Shown here in pieces: positions 18,676-28,707 of a stretch of 64,000 nucleotides of DNA. Below the pieces are notes generated by a model that was not told the DNA's origin, made no database searches, and saw only the letters and a program-made list of their open reading frames with translations. Positions within the stretch are counted from its first letter, which is position 1, and each line of letters opens with the position of its first letter. Made by a program: the position numbers and the translations under genes. The DNA is from Marinobacter qingdaonensis (lineage in GTDB: Bacteria; Pseudomonadota; Gammaproteobacteria; Pseudomonadales; Oleiphilaceae): NCBI RefSeq assembly GCF_034555935.1, contig NZ_JAYDCJ010000003.1, forward strand, positions 2,666,001 through 2,730,000, read 5' to 3'.

Positions 18676-19572
18676 TCAGCCTTTGTACAGACTGTCCAGG
18701 GAGGTCTTTCGGTATTCAGACGGGGTCATTTTCTTCACGTCGTAAAACCGCCGGTTGAAGTTGGCGATGTTGTTGAACCCGACCCGAAAGCAGATTTCGG
18801 TGATCGGCTCATCGGTGTGAGCCAGGTGCTCACAGGCCTTGTTGACCCGGAGACTGTTGATGAACTCGATAAACCGATGCCCGGTGGCTCGCTTGAAGAA
18901 CTTGGAAAAGTAGGCCGGGCTGACCTTTACATGAGCAGCCACCTCTTCCAGGGAGATCCCGGTGTGGTAATGCTCAAAAATCAGATCCAGGGCCTGGTTC
19001 AGGCGGTTGAGGATCTTCTCATCGGTAATCGGCAGATAGGTGGATGAGGACAGCACCCGATAATCGCCCATGGACGCCAGCAGTTCGATCAGCGCCCAGA
19101 ATCGGGTCAGGCGCCGGAACCCGGTGGATTCCGCCACGTCCTCAAACAGGCTCACAGCCTCCGGGATGGCAGCGGCGTCGAGAAACTCGATGCCGTACTC
19201 GGCGCGCTTCCAGAACGGCGCCAGCGCCCGGGTTTCCGGAAACACCGACTCGCAGGCGCGAACCAGATCGTGGGAGAAGTTGATCACCCGGTCACGGAGC
19301 GCCACCCGCTCGCCTTTCTCGATGTGGCTGATCCAGTTGTGGGGCAGATTGGGACCAACGAGAATCAGGCTGTTGGGTGAGAAATTGCCGATGTAGTCGC
19401 CGACAAAGACCTTGCCCGAGGTCTCGGTGATCAAATGCAGCTCGTACTCCTCGTGGTAGTGCCACCGCACCAGCGGGCTCGGGTAGCCATGGTCCAGGTA
19501 CCGGATGGACTCATCGCCGCGCTGCTCAACCCATTCGAATTCGGGTTTGATGCGTTGTCTGTCCGCTTCCAT
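18676..19572 (-). CDS. mtlR: AraC-family activator of the mannitol operon (MtlR-like)
   Basis: A 298-residue regulator with an N-terminal cupin sensor (VRWHYHEEYELHLI, then VGPNLPHNW) and a C-terminal double helix-turn-helix. The latter ends with ICFRVGFNNIANFNRRF and MTPSEYRK. In Pseudomonas fluorescens the mtl operon is activated by an AraC-type MtlR encoded beside it, and the domain plan and position here agree. It is transcribed toward mtlE from 310 bp upstream. Confidence 0.78.
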   Translation of the reverse strand: MEADRQRIKPEFEWVEQRGDESIRYLDHGYPSPLVRWHYHEEYELHLITETSGKVFVGDYIGNFSPNSLILVGPNLPHNWISHIEKGERVALRDRVINFSHDLVRACESVFPETRALAPFWKRAEYGIEFLDAAAIPEAVSLFEDVAESTGFRRLTRFWALIELLASMGDYRVLSSSTYLPITDEKILNRLNQALDLIFEHYHTGISLEEVAAHVKVSPAYFSKFFKRATGHRFIEFINSLRVNKACEHLAHTDEPITEICFRVGFNNIANFNRRFYDVKKMTPSEYRKTSLDSLYKG

Positions 19573-19741
19573 TGTCCTGCCTCGAATTCCCGGTCACCTG
19601 GTTCGTACCACTACAGTGTAACCAATTCCTTCGAGAGGATGGGCGGTGCCAGCGATATTCCACCACATTCAACACCAGGCGGGCGCGACACGGCCGGGCG
19701 TCGACAGCGCCGATAAAGGGGTGTTTTCGTCCGAGCTCAGG

Positions 19742-21124
19742 CTACCGGGCCGCACCAATGAAGCGGGTGATGTCCTCGGCGCTTTCCGCATCAGAATCAG
19801 CTGCCTGCAGATGAAACTTGATGTCTGTTATAGGATTCTCCATCGCGGCCGCGGGCACTGACACACTGACGGGAACCTCCACCCGTTCACCCGCCCCGGC
19901 AGAAATCCGGGTTCCACCTAACAACCTCAGGCCCTCGACACCGGACACCCAGACGTCGAAGAGACGGGGGTGCTGGGCCTTGTTCAGGATCCTCAGGGTG
20001 TAGCTGTTCTCGATCTCCCCGGCCGCGTTGAAGCGGTACAGGCCACGGTCCCGGGTCACGTCCAGATCAACCAGAGGACGGCTGGCTATGGCCCACACCA
20101 GCACCCCAATGAACACAGCGAGCAAGCCGCCATAGCCGAGCAAACGTGGCCGAAGGACCCGGAGCTTGCCGCCGCTGAGTTCCCGCTCGCTGGTGTAGCG
20201 AACCAGACCGGTGGGCGCGCCGATTTTCTCCATGATGGAATCGCAAGCGTCGATACAGGCGGCGCAGCCAATGCACTCCATCTGCAAGCCGTCACGGATA
20301 TCGATGCCGGTCGGGCAGACCTGAACGCACATCTGGCAGTCGATGCAGTCCCCGAGGCCCTCGGCCGACTCACTGGTTCCGGTTTTGCGGTGCCCCCGGG
20401 GTTCGCCCCGGGCGGCGTCGTAGCTGATCACCAGGGAATCCCGGTCCAGCATGGTGGACTGGAACCGGCCATAGGGGCACATGTGCACGCACACCTTTTC
20501 CCGCAGCCAGCCGGCGTTGAGGTAGGTGGCGGCCGTGAAGAAAAACACCCAGAAGGCCGCCCAGCCGCCAGCTTGCAGGGTGGCCAGGTCGGCAACCAGG
20601 GCCCGGATCGGCGTGAAGTAACCGACAAAGGTGATGGCGGTGATCAGGCTGATGGCCAGCCAGAGGCTGTGCTTGGCCGCCCGCCTGGCCAGTTTGGATC
20701 GGGACAGAGGGGCCTGGTCCAGCTTCCTGCGCCGATTGCGGTCCCCCTCGGTGACTCGCTCAACCCAGAGGAACAGCCACATCCAGACACTCTGTGGACA
20801 GCTGTAGCCGCACCAGACGCGTCCGGCCGCAACCGTCAGAAAGAACAGACCAAAAGCGCAAATGATCAAAATCGCCGACAGCAGCACAAGATCCTGGGGC
20901 CAAAAGGTGCTGCCGAAAATATGAAACTGCTTTCCGGACAGGTCCCAGAGCACCGCCTGCCGCCCGTTCCAGCCAAGCCAGGCCGTCCCGAAAAACAACA
21001 GGAACAGGAAACTGCCGCCGGCGATCCTCAAACGGCGGAAAACACCCTGGAAGCGTCGGGGGTAAATCTTGTCGTTGGTGCTCCCATGGCTGGGCAGGTT
21101 TCGCAGGGGTATGGCGTTGGTCAT
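19742..21124 (-). CDS. ccoG: Cytochrome c oxidase accessory protein CcoG (RdxA/FixG)
   Basis: A 460-residue polytopic membrane ferredoxin. It has GRVWCGYSCPQSVWMW, an HMCPYGRFQ motif, two ferredoxin clusters (CIDCQMCVQVCP and CIGCAACIDACD) and a C-terminal periplasmic immunoglobulin-like FixG domain. CcoG reduces copper during assembly of the CuB centre of cbb3-type oxidases. It usually sits beside ccoNOPQ or ccoHIS; here none of those are nearby, so it is a stand-alone copy. The ATG at 21124 is used; an upstream frame opens with TTG and lacks a good ribosome site. Confidence 0.92.
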   Translation of the reverse strand: MTNAIPLRNLPSHGSTNDKIYPRRFQGVFRRLRIAGGSFLFLLFFGTAWLGWNGRQAVLWDLSGKQFHIFGSTFWPQDLVLLSAILIICAFGLFFLTVAAGRVWCGYSCPQSVWMWLFLWVERVTEGDRNRRRKLDQAPLSRSKLARRAAKHSLWLAISLITAITFVGYFTPIRALVADLATLQAGGWAAFWVFFFTAATYLNAGWLREKVCVHMCPYGRFQSTMLDRDSLVISYDAARGEPRGHRKTGTSESAEGLGDCIDCQMCVQVCPTGIDIRDGLQMECIGCAACIDACDSIMEKIGAPTGLVRYTSERELSGGKLRVLRPRLLGYGGLLAVFIGVLVWAIASRPLVDLDVTRDRGLYRFNAAGEIENSYTLRILNKAQHPRLFDVWVSGVEGLRLLGGTRISAGAGERVEVPVSVSVPAAAMENPITDIKFHLQAADSDAESAEDITRFIGAAR

Positions 21125-21222
21125 TGGACGGACTTCCCGGAATTGGATGTGGGAAGTCAAAGCCTACGCCGCCGGCACCGATGGGCACAGGCTCAGATTT
21201 TTAAACTTTAATAGGGACAGAT

Positions 21223-22623
21223 TTAGAGGAGCAGCGCTGGCAACTTGCCCAGGGCACGGACCCGATCTGCGGTCCAGGGATGGGCGTAACTGATTCGAAG
21301 GCAGTGGCCAAACTGACCCGACACCGAAAACAGCGGCCCCGGTGTGATAACCACGCCCTCCTCCAGGCCTCTTGGGTAGGCGGCCAGGGTATCGACATGC
21401 TCCGGCAGTTCCACCCACACCGAGAGTCCGCCCTGGGGCACACTGGCGCGAACGTCCGCCGGCCAGCCATTCAGAGCGGCCAGCAACTGGTCCCGGTTGG
21501 CCCGCAACTGCTGGCGCTGGCGTCGCACATGGGCGGCGTAGTAGCCGTCCGCCATGAACTCCGCGAGGCCTTGTTGCAGATACCGGCTGCTGGCCAGCTG
21601 GGTAACCAGTTTCAAATGCAGGATTCGGGCATGCCATCGAGCCCCGGAGATCCAGCCCACCCGCAAATCCCGGGAAAGGCTCTTGGAGAGCGAGCCGCAC
21701 AGGATCACCCGGTCATCGGTGTCCAGTGCTTTCAGGGGATCCGGCGCCGGCCCCAGGGCGGTGTCGGCGTAGATGTCGTCCTCGATCACCACCAGGTCAT
21801 GGCGGTCAGCCAACGCCAGCAGGCGCTGTTTGTTGTCCAGGGGCATCAATGCCCCGCTGGGTGTCGAGAACGCGGGGGAGGCAATCACCGCCCTCACCTG
21901 CCAACGCTCCAATACGGCCTCCAGGGCGTCCATGTCCATGCCGCTGTCCGGCGACGAAGGCACCTCCACCGCCTGAAGGCCCAGCTGCTGCAAAAGCTGC
22001 AGGACACCGTAAAACCCGGGGGACTCCACCGCCACCACGTCGCCCCGCTCACAGGTGGCCATCAATGCCAGGAACAGCGCGTGCTGGCACCCGGATGTGA
22101 CACACAGCTGATCCGGCGCTACCTGCCAGCCTCGACGGCCCTGGTGGATGGCCAGCTGCTCGCGAAGCGCCAAGTTGCCTTCGGGCTTGTCGTAATACTG
22201 GTGCCCCTCTCCCCGTTGCCGTCGCAGCGCCCGGCCAATGGCGCGATTCAGAGCCTCGATCCCGGGAGGCAATTCGCCCGCGGCCAGGTCCGGCAACAGG
22301 TCAAAGGCAGCGCTTCGGCCCATGATGTCGAGCAGCAGTTCACTGACGGTCACCGGCCGCGGGGAATCGATCCGGGCACGGCTGGTGGGCGGATTGGCAT
22401 TGGCGGGACGGGCGGCCACGAAATAGCCGGCCTTGGGGCGGGCTTCGAGCCATCCCTGGGCCTCGAGCCGCTGCAGTGCGTGTTGCACGGTCGCCTTGGA
22501 CAGCCCCTGGTCCTGACACAGGCTGCGAATGGAGGGCAGCCGCTCCCCGAGCCGCCAGCGTTCGCCTTGCAGCCCCTGGAGCAGCCAGTTTTCCAACTGC
22601 TGGTAACGGAATTCTTCAGCCAA
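21223..22623 (-). CDS. MocR/PdxR-type regulator (GntR domain fused to aminotransferase)
   Basis: A 466-residue fusion. The first ~70 residues form a GntR winged helix (LPSIRSLCQDQGLSKATVQ), and the rest is a class I aminotransferase fold with the PLP lysine in GSLSKSLSRDL. It has SPGFYG and PSGALMP in the PLP site. MocR regulators sense PLP, amino acids or amines and usually control a neighbouring gene. The adjacent gene upstream on the same strand is mqo and the one downstream is ccoG; no typical MocR target (pdx, gab, ddl) is present. Function as enzyme versus regulator is not settled by sequence; regulator is more likely. Confidence 0.85.
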   Translation of the reverse strand: MAEEFRYQQLENWLLQGLQGERWRLGERLPSIRSLCQDQGLSKATVQHALQRLEAQGWLEARPKAGYFVAARPANANPPTSRARIDSPRPVTVSELLLDIMGRSAAFDLLPDLAAGELPPGIEALNRAIGRALRRQRGEGHQYYDKPEGNLALREQLAIHQGRRGWQVAPDQLCVTSGCQHALFLALMATCERGDVVAVESPGFYGVLQLLQQLGLQAVEVPSSPDSGMDMDALEAVLERWQVRAVIASPAFSTPSGALMPLDNKQRLLALADRHDLVVIEDDIYADTALGPAPDPLKALDTDDRVILCGSLSKSLSRDLRVGWISGARWHARILHLKLVTQLASSRYLQQGLAEFMADGYYAAHVRRQRQQLRANRDQLLAALNGWPADVRASVPQGGLSVWVELPEHVDTLAAYPRGLEEGVVITPGPLFSVSGQFGHCLRISYAHPWTADRVRALGKLPALLL

Positions 22624-22650
22624 ACGCGGCGTACTCCGGCAGTCCGTGAA

Positions 22651-24099
22651 TCAGGCGATGCCGAGGGTTTTATTCGCGGCGTCGCGGATTGCCCGGTAAC
22701 GCTCGGCGTCCTGGCTCAGGGTTTCCAGGTTATCTTCGGGGAAGATTTCCTTTTTCCTCTGCTGGGCTTCTTCCTTGGCAAAGATCGACGGCATCATCTG
22801 TTCCAGGCAGCGCAGCATCACTTCCGGCGAGACAGACGCACCGGGGGATGCACCCAGGAGCGTGCCGTAAGTCTTGTCGCTGGACACCAGGATTTCGGTG
22901 CCCATCTGCAGATCGCCGTCCTTGATGATCTGAACCCGTTGGCCCGCTTCAACGGCACGCCAGTTGAACTTCTTGCTCATGCCAGGAGCGAAGTTCTCCA
23001 GCTCCTCGAACATGCTCTTTTCGCCCTTGAAGGTTTCGCTCACCAGATATTTCACCAGCGGGAAATGCTCCAGGGCCACGTTCAACAGGCCCGGGATGTC
23101 GTGTAGCCGCATGGAACGGAGGTAATCCAGAAACCCTCGGCCCTTTTCGAGGACCGGTTTGAACGAGGCAAAAGGCCCGAACAACAGGTAATGCTGGCCA
23201 TCGGCAACCCGCAGGTCCAGGTGGGGAACGGACATGGGCGGCGCGCCCACGGCGGCCTTGCCATAGGTCTTGGCCCGGTAGTACTCGGCCTGTTCCGCGC
23301 TGATCGGCGCCTGCAGGAAGCGGCCGCCCACAGGGAAGCCGCTGAACCGGCTGCGGAATGGCAGGTGGCTTTTCTTCAGCAACGGGAAGGCGCCACCACC
23401 GGCGCCAACAAACAGAACATCGGCTTTGTGCTGAATGGCCCTGCCGTGTTGCTGGGCTTCGATCAGCCAGCGCCCGGTCGGGCTGCGGTGCACCCGCTTC
23501 ACGTGGGTGCCGTACTCGATCTTCACGCCCAGCTTCTCAACCGCGTGTTTGGCCATTTGCTCGGTCAGCGCACCAAAGTTCACGTCGGTGCCGGTCTCGA
23601 TCACTGTGGCTGCCATTTTCTGGTCCCGCGGCCGTTCTTCCATCAGGTACGGAATCCAGCTCTTGATCTCGTCGAAGTCTTCGGAGTACTGCATGTGCTC
23701 AAAGAAATGGTGGGCCGACATCTCCTTGAAGCGCAGGCGCAGCTCCTCGATGGCCGACTCGGAGACGATGGTGCAGTGCTTGGTGCGATTGATGAACGTG
23801 GTCGGATCCTGCACCGCCCCGGTTTCCACCAGGTGGGCCCAGAACTGTTTGGCCACGTTGAACTGGGCGTGGATTTTCAGGGCCTTTTCAACGGAAATGA
23901 CCTCCTCATCCACCGGCGTGTAGTTGAGTTCGCAGTTTGCCTCGTGCCCGGTGCCGGCGTTGTTGAACACCCAGGAGTTACCTGCCCCGGCGTGGTCCAG
24001 TCGCTCCAGAATGGTGACGTCCAGCTCGGGGGCCAGCTCCTTCGCCAGGGTGGCGAAGGTGGTTCCCATGATCCCCGCACCGATGATGATTACGTTCAT
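22651..24099 (-). CDS. mqo: Malate:quinone oxidoreductase
   Basis: A 482-residue peripheral membrane flavoprotein that oxidises malate to oxaloacetate and passes electrons to quinone, replacing or supplementing soluble malate dehydrogenase in the TCA cycle. It has the FAD-binding GAGIMGTT at residues 7-14 and the family-specific GNSWVFNNAGTGH followed by ELNYTP. The C-terminal region contains LLGASPGASVSPEVM. It is the most proximal gene of a minus-strand set with the MocR gene; the MFS gene lies 31 nt upstream on the same strand. Confidence 0.92.
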   Translation of the reverse strand: MNVIIIGAGIMGTTFATLAKELAPELDVTILERLDHAGAGNSWVFNNAGTGHEANCELNYTPVDEEVISVEKALKIHAQFNVAKQFWAHLVETGAVQDPTTFINRTKHCTIVSESAIEELRLRFKEMSAHHFFEHMQYSEDFDEIKSWIPYLMEERPRDQKMAATVIETGTDVNFGALTEQMAKHAVEKLGVKIEYGTHVKRVHRSPTGRWLIEAQQHGRAIQHKADVLFVGAGGGAFPLLKKSHLPFRSRFSGFPVGGRFLQAPISAEQAEYYRAKTYGKAAVGAPPMSVPHLDLRVADGQHYLLFGPFASFKPVLEKGRGFLDYLRSMRLHDIPGLLNVALEHFPLVKYLVSETFKGEKSMFEELENFAPGMSKKFNWRAVEAGQRVQIIKDGDLQMGTEILVSSDKTYGTLLGASPGASVSPEVMLRCLEQMMPSIFAKEEAQQRKKEIFPEDNLETLSQDAERYRAIRDAANKTLGIA

Positions 24100-24130
24100 A
24101 ACCCCTATTCCTTATGGTTCCTCGAATGTC

Positions 24131-25429
24131 TCAGGTTGCCATGGCGGCATTGCCACGCTGTGACCAGGGATACTCTTTAACCGGCAGATGGATCAGTGCC
24201 GAGACCGCGCCCACGCCAACGCCGACCCACCAAACCAGAGTGTAGTCGTTGTACATGTCGTACATGGCGCCGCCCAGCCACACGCCCAGGAAGCCGCCCA
24301 GCTGGTGCGAGAAGAACACGATGCCGTAGAGCGTTCCCATGTATTTCAGACCGTATATGTGGGCGACCAGTCCGGAGGTCAATGGCACCGTGGCCAGCCA
24401 GAGCGAGCCCATGGCAACCGAGAACAGCACCACCGTTTCCGGCGTGATCGGCGCCATGATAAACGCCGCCGCCACCAACGTTCGGAGCAGATACACCGTC
24501 GCCAGAAGGTACTTCCTGGAGTACTTGTTACCCAGCCAGCCCGCCAGCAGCGTGCCCCCGATGTTGAAGAAGCCGATCAGCGCGATGGAGATGGCCCCCA
24601 GACCGGAGGCGGTGGTTACCCCGAGCACGTACAGCAGACTGTCCGGACTGATGGGGCCGCACATCTCGGTGATGAAGGCCGGGAAATGGGCGGTGATGAA
24701 GGCCAATTGGTAACCGCAGGAGAAAAAGCCGATGAAGATGAACCAGAAGGTCGGGTCTTTCATCGCACGCTTGAACACCACACCCATGGGCTCGTCGCTG
24801 GGGGTGGACTGGGGCCGTTCCGGCGCCCGCATCAGCACCAGGGCGAACATAGACAGCACCACGAAACCCGCAAACACGATGAACACGGACTGCCAGGGCA
24901 TCTGGCTCAGCAGCGCCTGAGCCACTGGCGGCCCGACAATCTGGCCGGCCGAACCGGCCGCCGTGGCAATACCCAACGCCATGGACCGATGCTTGTCGGA
25001 CGCCGCACGCCCAACCACGGCCAGGATGACCCCAAACCCGGTCCCGGCAATGCCGAAACCCACCAGCATTTCCAGAAACTGGTGCTGGCCCGGGGTAATG
25101 GCGAACGCAGACAGCACCAGGCCAACGACATAGACAGCGCCACCGGTCAGGATCGCCCGACGGTCGCCAAAGCGCTCGGCAAAGGCGCCAAAGATGGGCT
25201 GCCCGATGCCCCAGAACAGGTTCTGGATGGCAATCGCCAGGGAAAAGGATTCCCGGGGCCAGGCAAACTCCAGGGCAATCGGCAACTGGAACAGGCCGAA
25301 CGATGCCCGGATGGCGAAGCTGACCAGGATGATGATGCAGCCGGCAATCAGGACCGGATTGATCAGGTGGTTGTAGGTGCCGAAGGATCCATGTTCGGTA
25401 GAGGTGTCGCGGCGTTGCGCTTCGCTCAT
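24131..25429 (-). CDS. MFS transporter, likely organic anion/monocarboxylate type
   Basis: A 432-residue major facilitator with about 12 hydrophobic segments. The inter-helix loop motif is seen in FGAFAERFGDRRAILTGG (residues ~80-97), and helix 4-5 has GTGFGVILAVVGRAAS. The overall style matches oxalate:formate-antiporter-like (OFA) and monocarboxylate carriers. It is 31 nt upstream of mqo and transcribed in the same direction, which suggests that it may import a C4 or related acid feeding malate oxidation; that link is inference from context. Confidence 0.8.
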   Translation of the reverse strand: MSEAQRRDTSTEHGSFGTYNHLINPVLIAGCIIILVSFAIRASFGLFQLPIALEFAWPRESFSLAIAIQNLFWGIGQPIFGAFAERFGDRRAILTGGAVYVVGLVLSAFAITPGQHQFLEMLVGFGIAGTGFGVILAVVGRAASDKHRSMALGIATAAGSAGQIVGPPVAQALLSQMPWQSVFIVFAGFVVLSMFALVLMRAPERPQSTPSDEPMGVVFKRAMKDPTFWFIFIGFFSCGYQLAFITAHFPAFITEMCGPISPDSLLYVLGVTTASGLGAISIALIGFFNIGGTLLAGWLGNKYSRKYLLATVYLLRTLVAAAFIMAPITPETVVLFSVAMGSLWLATVPLTSGLVAHIYGLKYMGTLYGIVFFSHQLGGFLGVWLGGAMYDMYNDYTLVWWVGVGVGAVSALIHLPVKEYPWSQRGNAAMAT

Positions 25430-25543
25430 TCTGTTGCCTTCCGGGGTGGGTCAGAGTCTGTAAACAGACAAGTAGGCAACAATTTTTGCTTGAAATGCAA
25501 GAACAGAGGGGCGGAGATTGCTGGTCCGCCCCTCCGAACAGAT

Positions 25544-26293
25544 CTAGAAGGCCAATCGCGCTCCCAACACGGCAAACCACTCCTCGGTGCTGCCGCCTTC
25601 GGCCTCGGCGAAGTCCGCCGAGTCGCCGTACTTCCGTTCATGAACGACGCCCAGATAGGGTGAGAATGACCGGTCGATCAAGTCGTAGCTCAGTCGCAAC
25701 CCAGTCTCGGTGGAGACAAGCCCCTTCCCGACCCCAATTTCCCGGTCCTCACTGAACGCCACTGTCGCATCCAGTGTCGCGGCCAAAATCCAGTAGTTGG
25801 TAAACAGCAGCTCGTATTCCGCGTCCAATTCGGCGGAGGTGTCACCTTCGTCGCTGACGTAGAGGTTTGCGTCGACCTCGAACCACTGAGGCGCTAACCC
25901 GGCCACACCCACCACCGCGTAGGTTCGGTCCGGTCCTTCGGGGGTGTCAAACCGAACGCCGGCCTTGGCGTCGAAGAAAGTGGAAATGGGAATCTGGCCT
26001 ACAAACTGGTTTTCCAGGCCTTCGTAGGCTTGCTCTTCAATGGCGTACTCCCCTTTCGTCAACCAACGCAGCTTGAGGTCGTCGGTCCCGTAGAAGAAAT
26101 CGCCATTCCAGACACCCAGTTCCTCGTCGTCATCGCTGTAACGGTACTCGAACTCCTCAAACTGGACACCCCAAGTCTTCAGGGGCTTTTTCCGATCGGT
26201 GGTGTCTTCAATCATCCCCTGCGCCACCGCCAGACCTGGCAGCAGCACCGGACCGATCAGGCCGGCAGTCAGGCAGATTCGGGCAAGGCTCAT
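25544..26293 (-). CDS. copB: Copper resistance outer membrane protein CopB
   Basis: A 249-residue outer membrane barrel with signal peptide (ending LAVAQG) and C-terminal Phe. Family features are [12 protein letters not shown] near residue 45, [11 protein letters not shown], and the conserved end region [13 protein letters not shown]. It is shorter than PcoB or Pseudomonas CopB because the Met/His-rich stretch that usually follows the signal peptide is missing. Its ATG overlaps the stop of copA by 4 nt, so the two are translationally coupled. It is thought to help export or sequester copper at the outer membrane. Confidence 0.88.
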   Translation of the reverse strand: MSLARICLTAGLIGPVLLPGLAVAQGMIEDTTDRKKPLKTWGVQFEEFEYRYSDDDEELGVWNGDFFYGTDDLKLRWLTKGEYAIEEQAYEGLENQFVGQIPISTFFDAKAGVRFDTPEGPDRTYAVVGVAGLAPQWFEVDANLYVSDEGDTSAELDAEYELLFTNYWILAATLDATVAFSEDREIGVGKGLVSTETGLRLSYDLIDRSFSPYLGVVHERKYGDSADFAEAEGGSTEEWFAVLGARLAF

Positions 26294-28047
26294 ACGTCAC
26301 CTCCTTCGCTCGTCACTTCCTCAGTGTTGGCCTGAGTGGACTCGGGGCCGCCCTCGACCACAATCTTGCGGAACATGCCTGCAGCCGCGTGGTACGACAG
26401 GTGGCAGTGGAACGCCCACTGACCCGGTGCATCCACCTCGGTTTCCATGTAAACCGTCGTGCCCGGCTGCACGCTGACCGTGTGCTTGACTGGGTTCCAG
26501 CCATCCGCACCAACATCCAGGATCGACCACATGCCGTGCATGTGCATCGGGTGGGTCATCATGGTCTCGTTGACGAACTTGAACCGGACGCGTTCGCCGT
26601 ATTGCAGCACAATTGGATCGGCGTCCTCGTATTTGACCCCATTGATGCTCCAGGTGTAGCGCTCCATATTGCCAGTCAGTCGCAGCTCGATTTCGCGGGT
26701 CGGCTCGCGATCCTCATAAAGGGGTTTCTGGGCCTTGAGGTCGGAATAGGACAAGAATTTACCGCCGTTCGCAGCCTCAGGCATGATGCCGCTGCCGGGC
26801 GCGTAGAAGGGGTCGTTGGCCTCCTGGGAACCAGAAGCCATGCCGCCGTGGGCCGAGTGATCCATGCCCTGCATCGAGCTATGATCCATGCCTTCCATTG
26901 AGCCATGGTCCATGCCCGACATCGCGCTATGATCCATCCCGGTCATGTTGCCATGGTCCATTTCGCCCATAGCGCCGTGATCCATGCTGCCGTGGTCCAT
27001 ACCGTGCATTCCGCCCATGTCTGCCATGGTCAACCGCGCCGGTTCACGCATGGTGGGAACCGGTGCTTCCATACCCTCTTCTGGCGCCAGGGTGGCTCGA
27101 GCATAGCCTGAGCGTCCCATGGACTCGGCAAAGATGGTGTAAGCCTGGGCGTCCCGGGGCCGAACAATCACGTCGTAGGTCTCTGCGACCCCAATGCGGA
27201 ACTCATCCACGTTAACCGGCTGAACGTTATTCCCGTCGGCCTGTACCACAGTCATGTTCAGCCCCGGAATGCGGACGTCAAAATAGGTCATCGCCGAGGA
27301 ATTGATGAACCTCAACCGGATTCGCTCACCAGGCTCAAACAGGCCGGTCCAGTTCTGATCCGGCCCCTTGCCGTTGATCATGCCGGTAAAGCCTTGAACA
27401 TCTTCGACATCCGCTTTCATCATGCGCATGTCTCCCCAGGCCATGCGGTCCTTGATGGTGTTCATCAAGCCGCGCTGCTTGGCATCTTCAAAGAATTCGC
27501 CAACCGTCTGCTGCTCACGGTTGTAGTAGTCCGGCATCATCTTGAGGTTGCGCATGATGCGATCACCGGAATGGGGATGCTTGTCGGTCAGCTGCACCAC
27601 GTATTCCCGGTCGTAGCGGAACGGCTCACGACCTTCGGGTTCAATCACGATGGCCCCAAAGGCACCATCCGGCTCCTGGAATCCCGAATGGCTATGGAAC
27701 CAGTAGGTCCCGGCTTGCACCACCGGGAACTCGTACGTGAAGGTTTCACCGGGTTTGATACCCGGAAAACTGATGCCCGGCACGCCGTCCTGCTGGAACG
27801 GCAGGATCAGTCCGTGCCAATGGATAGAGGTCATCTCATCCAGGTTGTTAGTCACGTTGATCGTGACCTTCTCGCCTTCCTTGAAGCGCAGCACTGGCCC
27901 TGGGGATTTGCCGTTGTAGCCAATGCCTTCCTTAACGAAATCGCCGGTATCGATTTCAACCCGATCCACAGTCAGGTTGTATTCAACAGCTGAAACCATG
28001 GCCGGAACCATCAGACTCAGGAATCCGGCAATCAGGCGTAGTTTCAT
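26290..28047 (-). CDS. copA: Copper-resistance multicopper oxidase CopA
   Basis: A 585-residue periplasmic multicopper oxidase. The copper ligands are in HWHG, HSHSG, HPMHMHG and [12 protein letters not shown]. Between the second and third cupredoxin domains lies a Met-rich stretch with seven MDH[GS] units, like the DHSQMQGM repeats of Pseudomonas syringae CopA. The signal peptide looks Sec-type ([15 protein letters not shown]), without the twin arginines usual in PcoA/CopA. The ATG at 28047 has GGAGA 7 nt upstream. It oxidises Cu(I) and binds extra copper in the periplasm. Confidence 0.92.
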   Translation of the reverse strand: MKLRLIAGFLSLMVPAMVSAVEYNLTVDRVEIDTGDFVKEGIGYNGKSPGPVLRFKEGEKVTINVTNNLDEMTSIHWHGLILPFQQDGVPGISFPGIKPGETFTYEFPVVQAGTYWFHSHSGFQEPDGAFGAIVIEPEGREPFRYDREYVVQLTDKHPHSGDRIMRNLKMMPDYYNREQQTVGEFFEDAKQRGLMNTIKDRMAWGDMRMMKADVEDVQGFTGMINGKGPDQNWTGLFEPGERIRLRFINSSAMTYFDVRIPGLNMTVVQADGNNVQPVNVDEFRIGVAETYDVIVRPRDAQAYTIFAESMGRSGYARATLAPEEGMEAPVPTMREPARLTMADMGGMHGMDHGSMDHGAMGEMDHGNMTGMDHSAMSGMDHGSMEGMDHSSMQGMDHSAHGGMASGSQEANDPFYAPGSGIMPEAANGGKFLSYSDLKAQKPLYEDREPTREIELRLTGNMERYTWSINGVKYEDADPIVLQYGERVRFKFVNETMMTHPMHMHGMWSILDVGADGWNPVKHTVSVQPGTTVYMETEVDAPGQWAFHCHLSYHAAAGMFRKIVVEGGPESTQANTEEVTSEGGDV

Positions 28048-28083
28048 TTTAAATCTCCAAACATCATGGTCCGGGTTCAAGAG

Positions 28084-28617
28084 TTACTTGAACTCAATGT
28101 CGCCGTACATACCGGCCTGGTAGTGGCCTGGAACGTTGCAAGCGAATTCGATGTTGCCGCGTTCACTGAATTTCCAGACAATTTCCTTGCTCTGTCCTGG
28201 CTCAAGCAAAACGCTGTTCGGGTCATCGTGTTTCATGGAGTGGCCATCGCCCATGTCCATGTTCATCATCTCGTGATCCAATTTGCCGCCCTTGATCACG
28301 CCGTGTTCCACCATCATCAGCATTTCCTCCTGATGCGCCTCATGCATGTCGGGGGTGCCAATGTTGAATTCGTGAACCAGGTTGCCCTTGTTCTGGACTA
28401 CAAATCGCAGAGTTTCACCGGGCTCGACCTCAATCGACTCCGGCTCGTAATAGTTGTCATGCATTTCAACAGTGATGGTGCGACTCACGTCCGACGCCTG
28501 GCCCGGTTCGCCGTTGGCACCTCCATGGCCATGCCCGCCGCCGTGAGTGCCCGCGGCGAAGGCCGGCGCAGACATGGACAGAACGGCGGCCAGCGCGAGG
28601 TTTTTTGAAGTGTTCAT
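28084..28617 (-). CDS. Periplasmic cupredoxin with His/Met-rich segments (CopI-like)
   Basis: A 177-residue secreted blue-copper-fold protein. After the signal peptide (ending PAFAAG) comes a HGGGHGHGG metal-binding tail, then the cupredoxin domain. Type 1 copper ligands are visible as His in LVHEFNIG and the C-terminal Cys-His-Met set in FACNVPGHYQAGM. An inserted loop is rich in Met and His (HEMMNMDMGDGHSM). The layout matches the CopI family of copper-tolerance cupredoxins. It is the promoter-proximal gene of the copper operon, 36 nt before copA, with AGGAG 8 nt before its start. Confidence 0.82.
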   Translation of the reverse strand: MNTSKNLALAAVLSMSAPAFAAGTHGGGHGHGGANGEPGQASDVSRTITVEMHDNYYEPESIEVEPGETLRFVVQNKGNLVHEFNIGTPDMHEAHQEEMLMMVEHGVIKGGKLDHEMMNMDMGDGHSMKHDDPNSVLLEPGQSKEIVWKFSERGNIEFACNVPGHYQAGMYGDIEFK

Positions 28618-28671
28618 GAAGGCTGCTCCTGTTAAATAATGAATGTCCGGACGATAAGATGACGGACCGAC

Positions 28672-28687
28672 CTGAATTGATTCTGAA
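28672..28687 (+). promoter_or_regulatory. Candidate OmpR/PhoB-type response-regulator site 1 (copper promoter)
   Basis: CTGAA-N6-CTGAA is a direct repeat with an 11-bp period, the usual spacing for an OmpR-family dimer. It is the mirror image of site 2 at 28708-28723. It lies about 55-70 bp upstream of the cupredoxin start. Confidence 0.55.
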
Positions 28688-28707
28688 AGCGTGCGAATCG
28701 AGCACCG

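Noticed and set aside
19573..19741. Search for the missing 3' half of merR at the right end of the sugar island
   Set aside because: None of the six reading frames shows a MerR dimerisation helix or effector domain.
26839..27018. Short repeated units that at first look like a tandem DNA repeat or CRISPR-like array
   Set aside because: They encode the MDH[GS] Met/His-rich segment of CopA in frame; unit lengths vary and there are no spacers.
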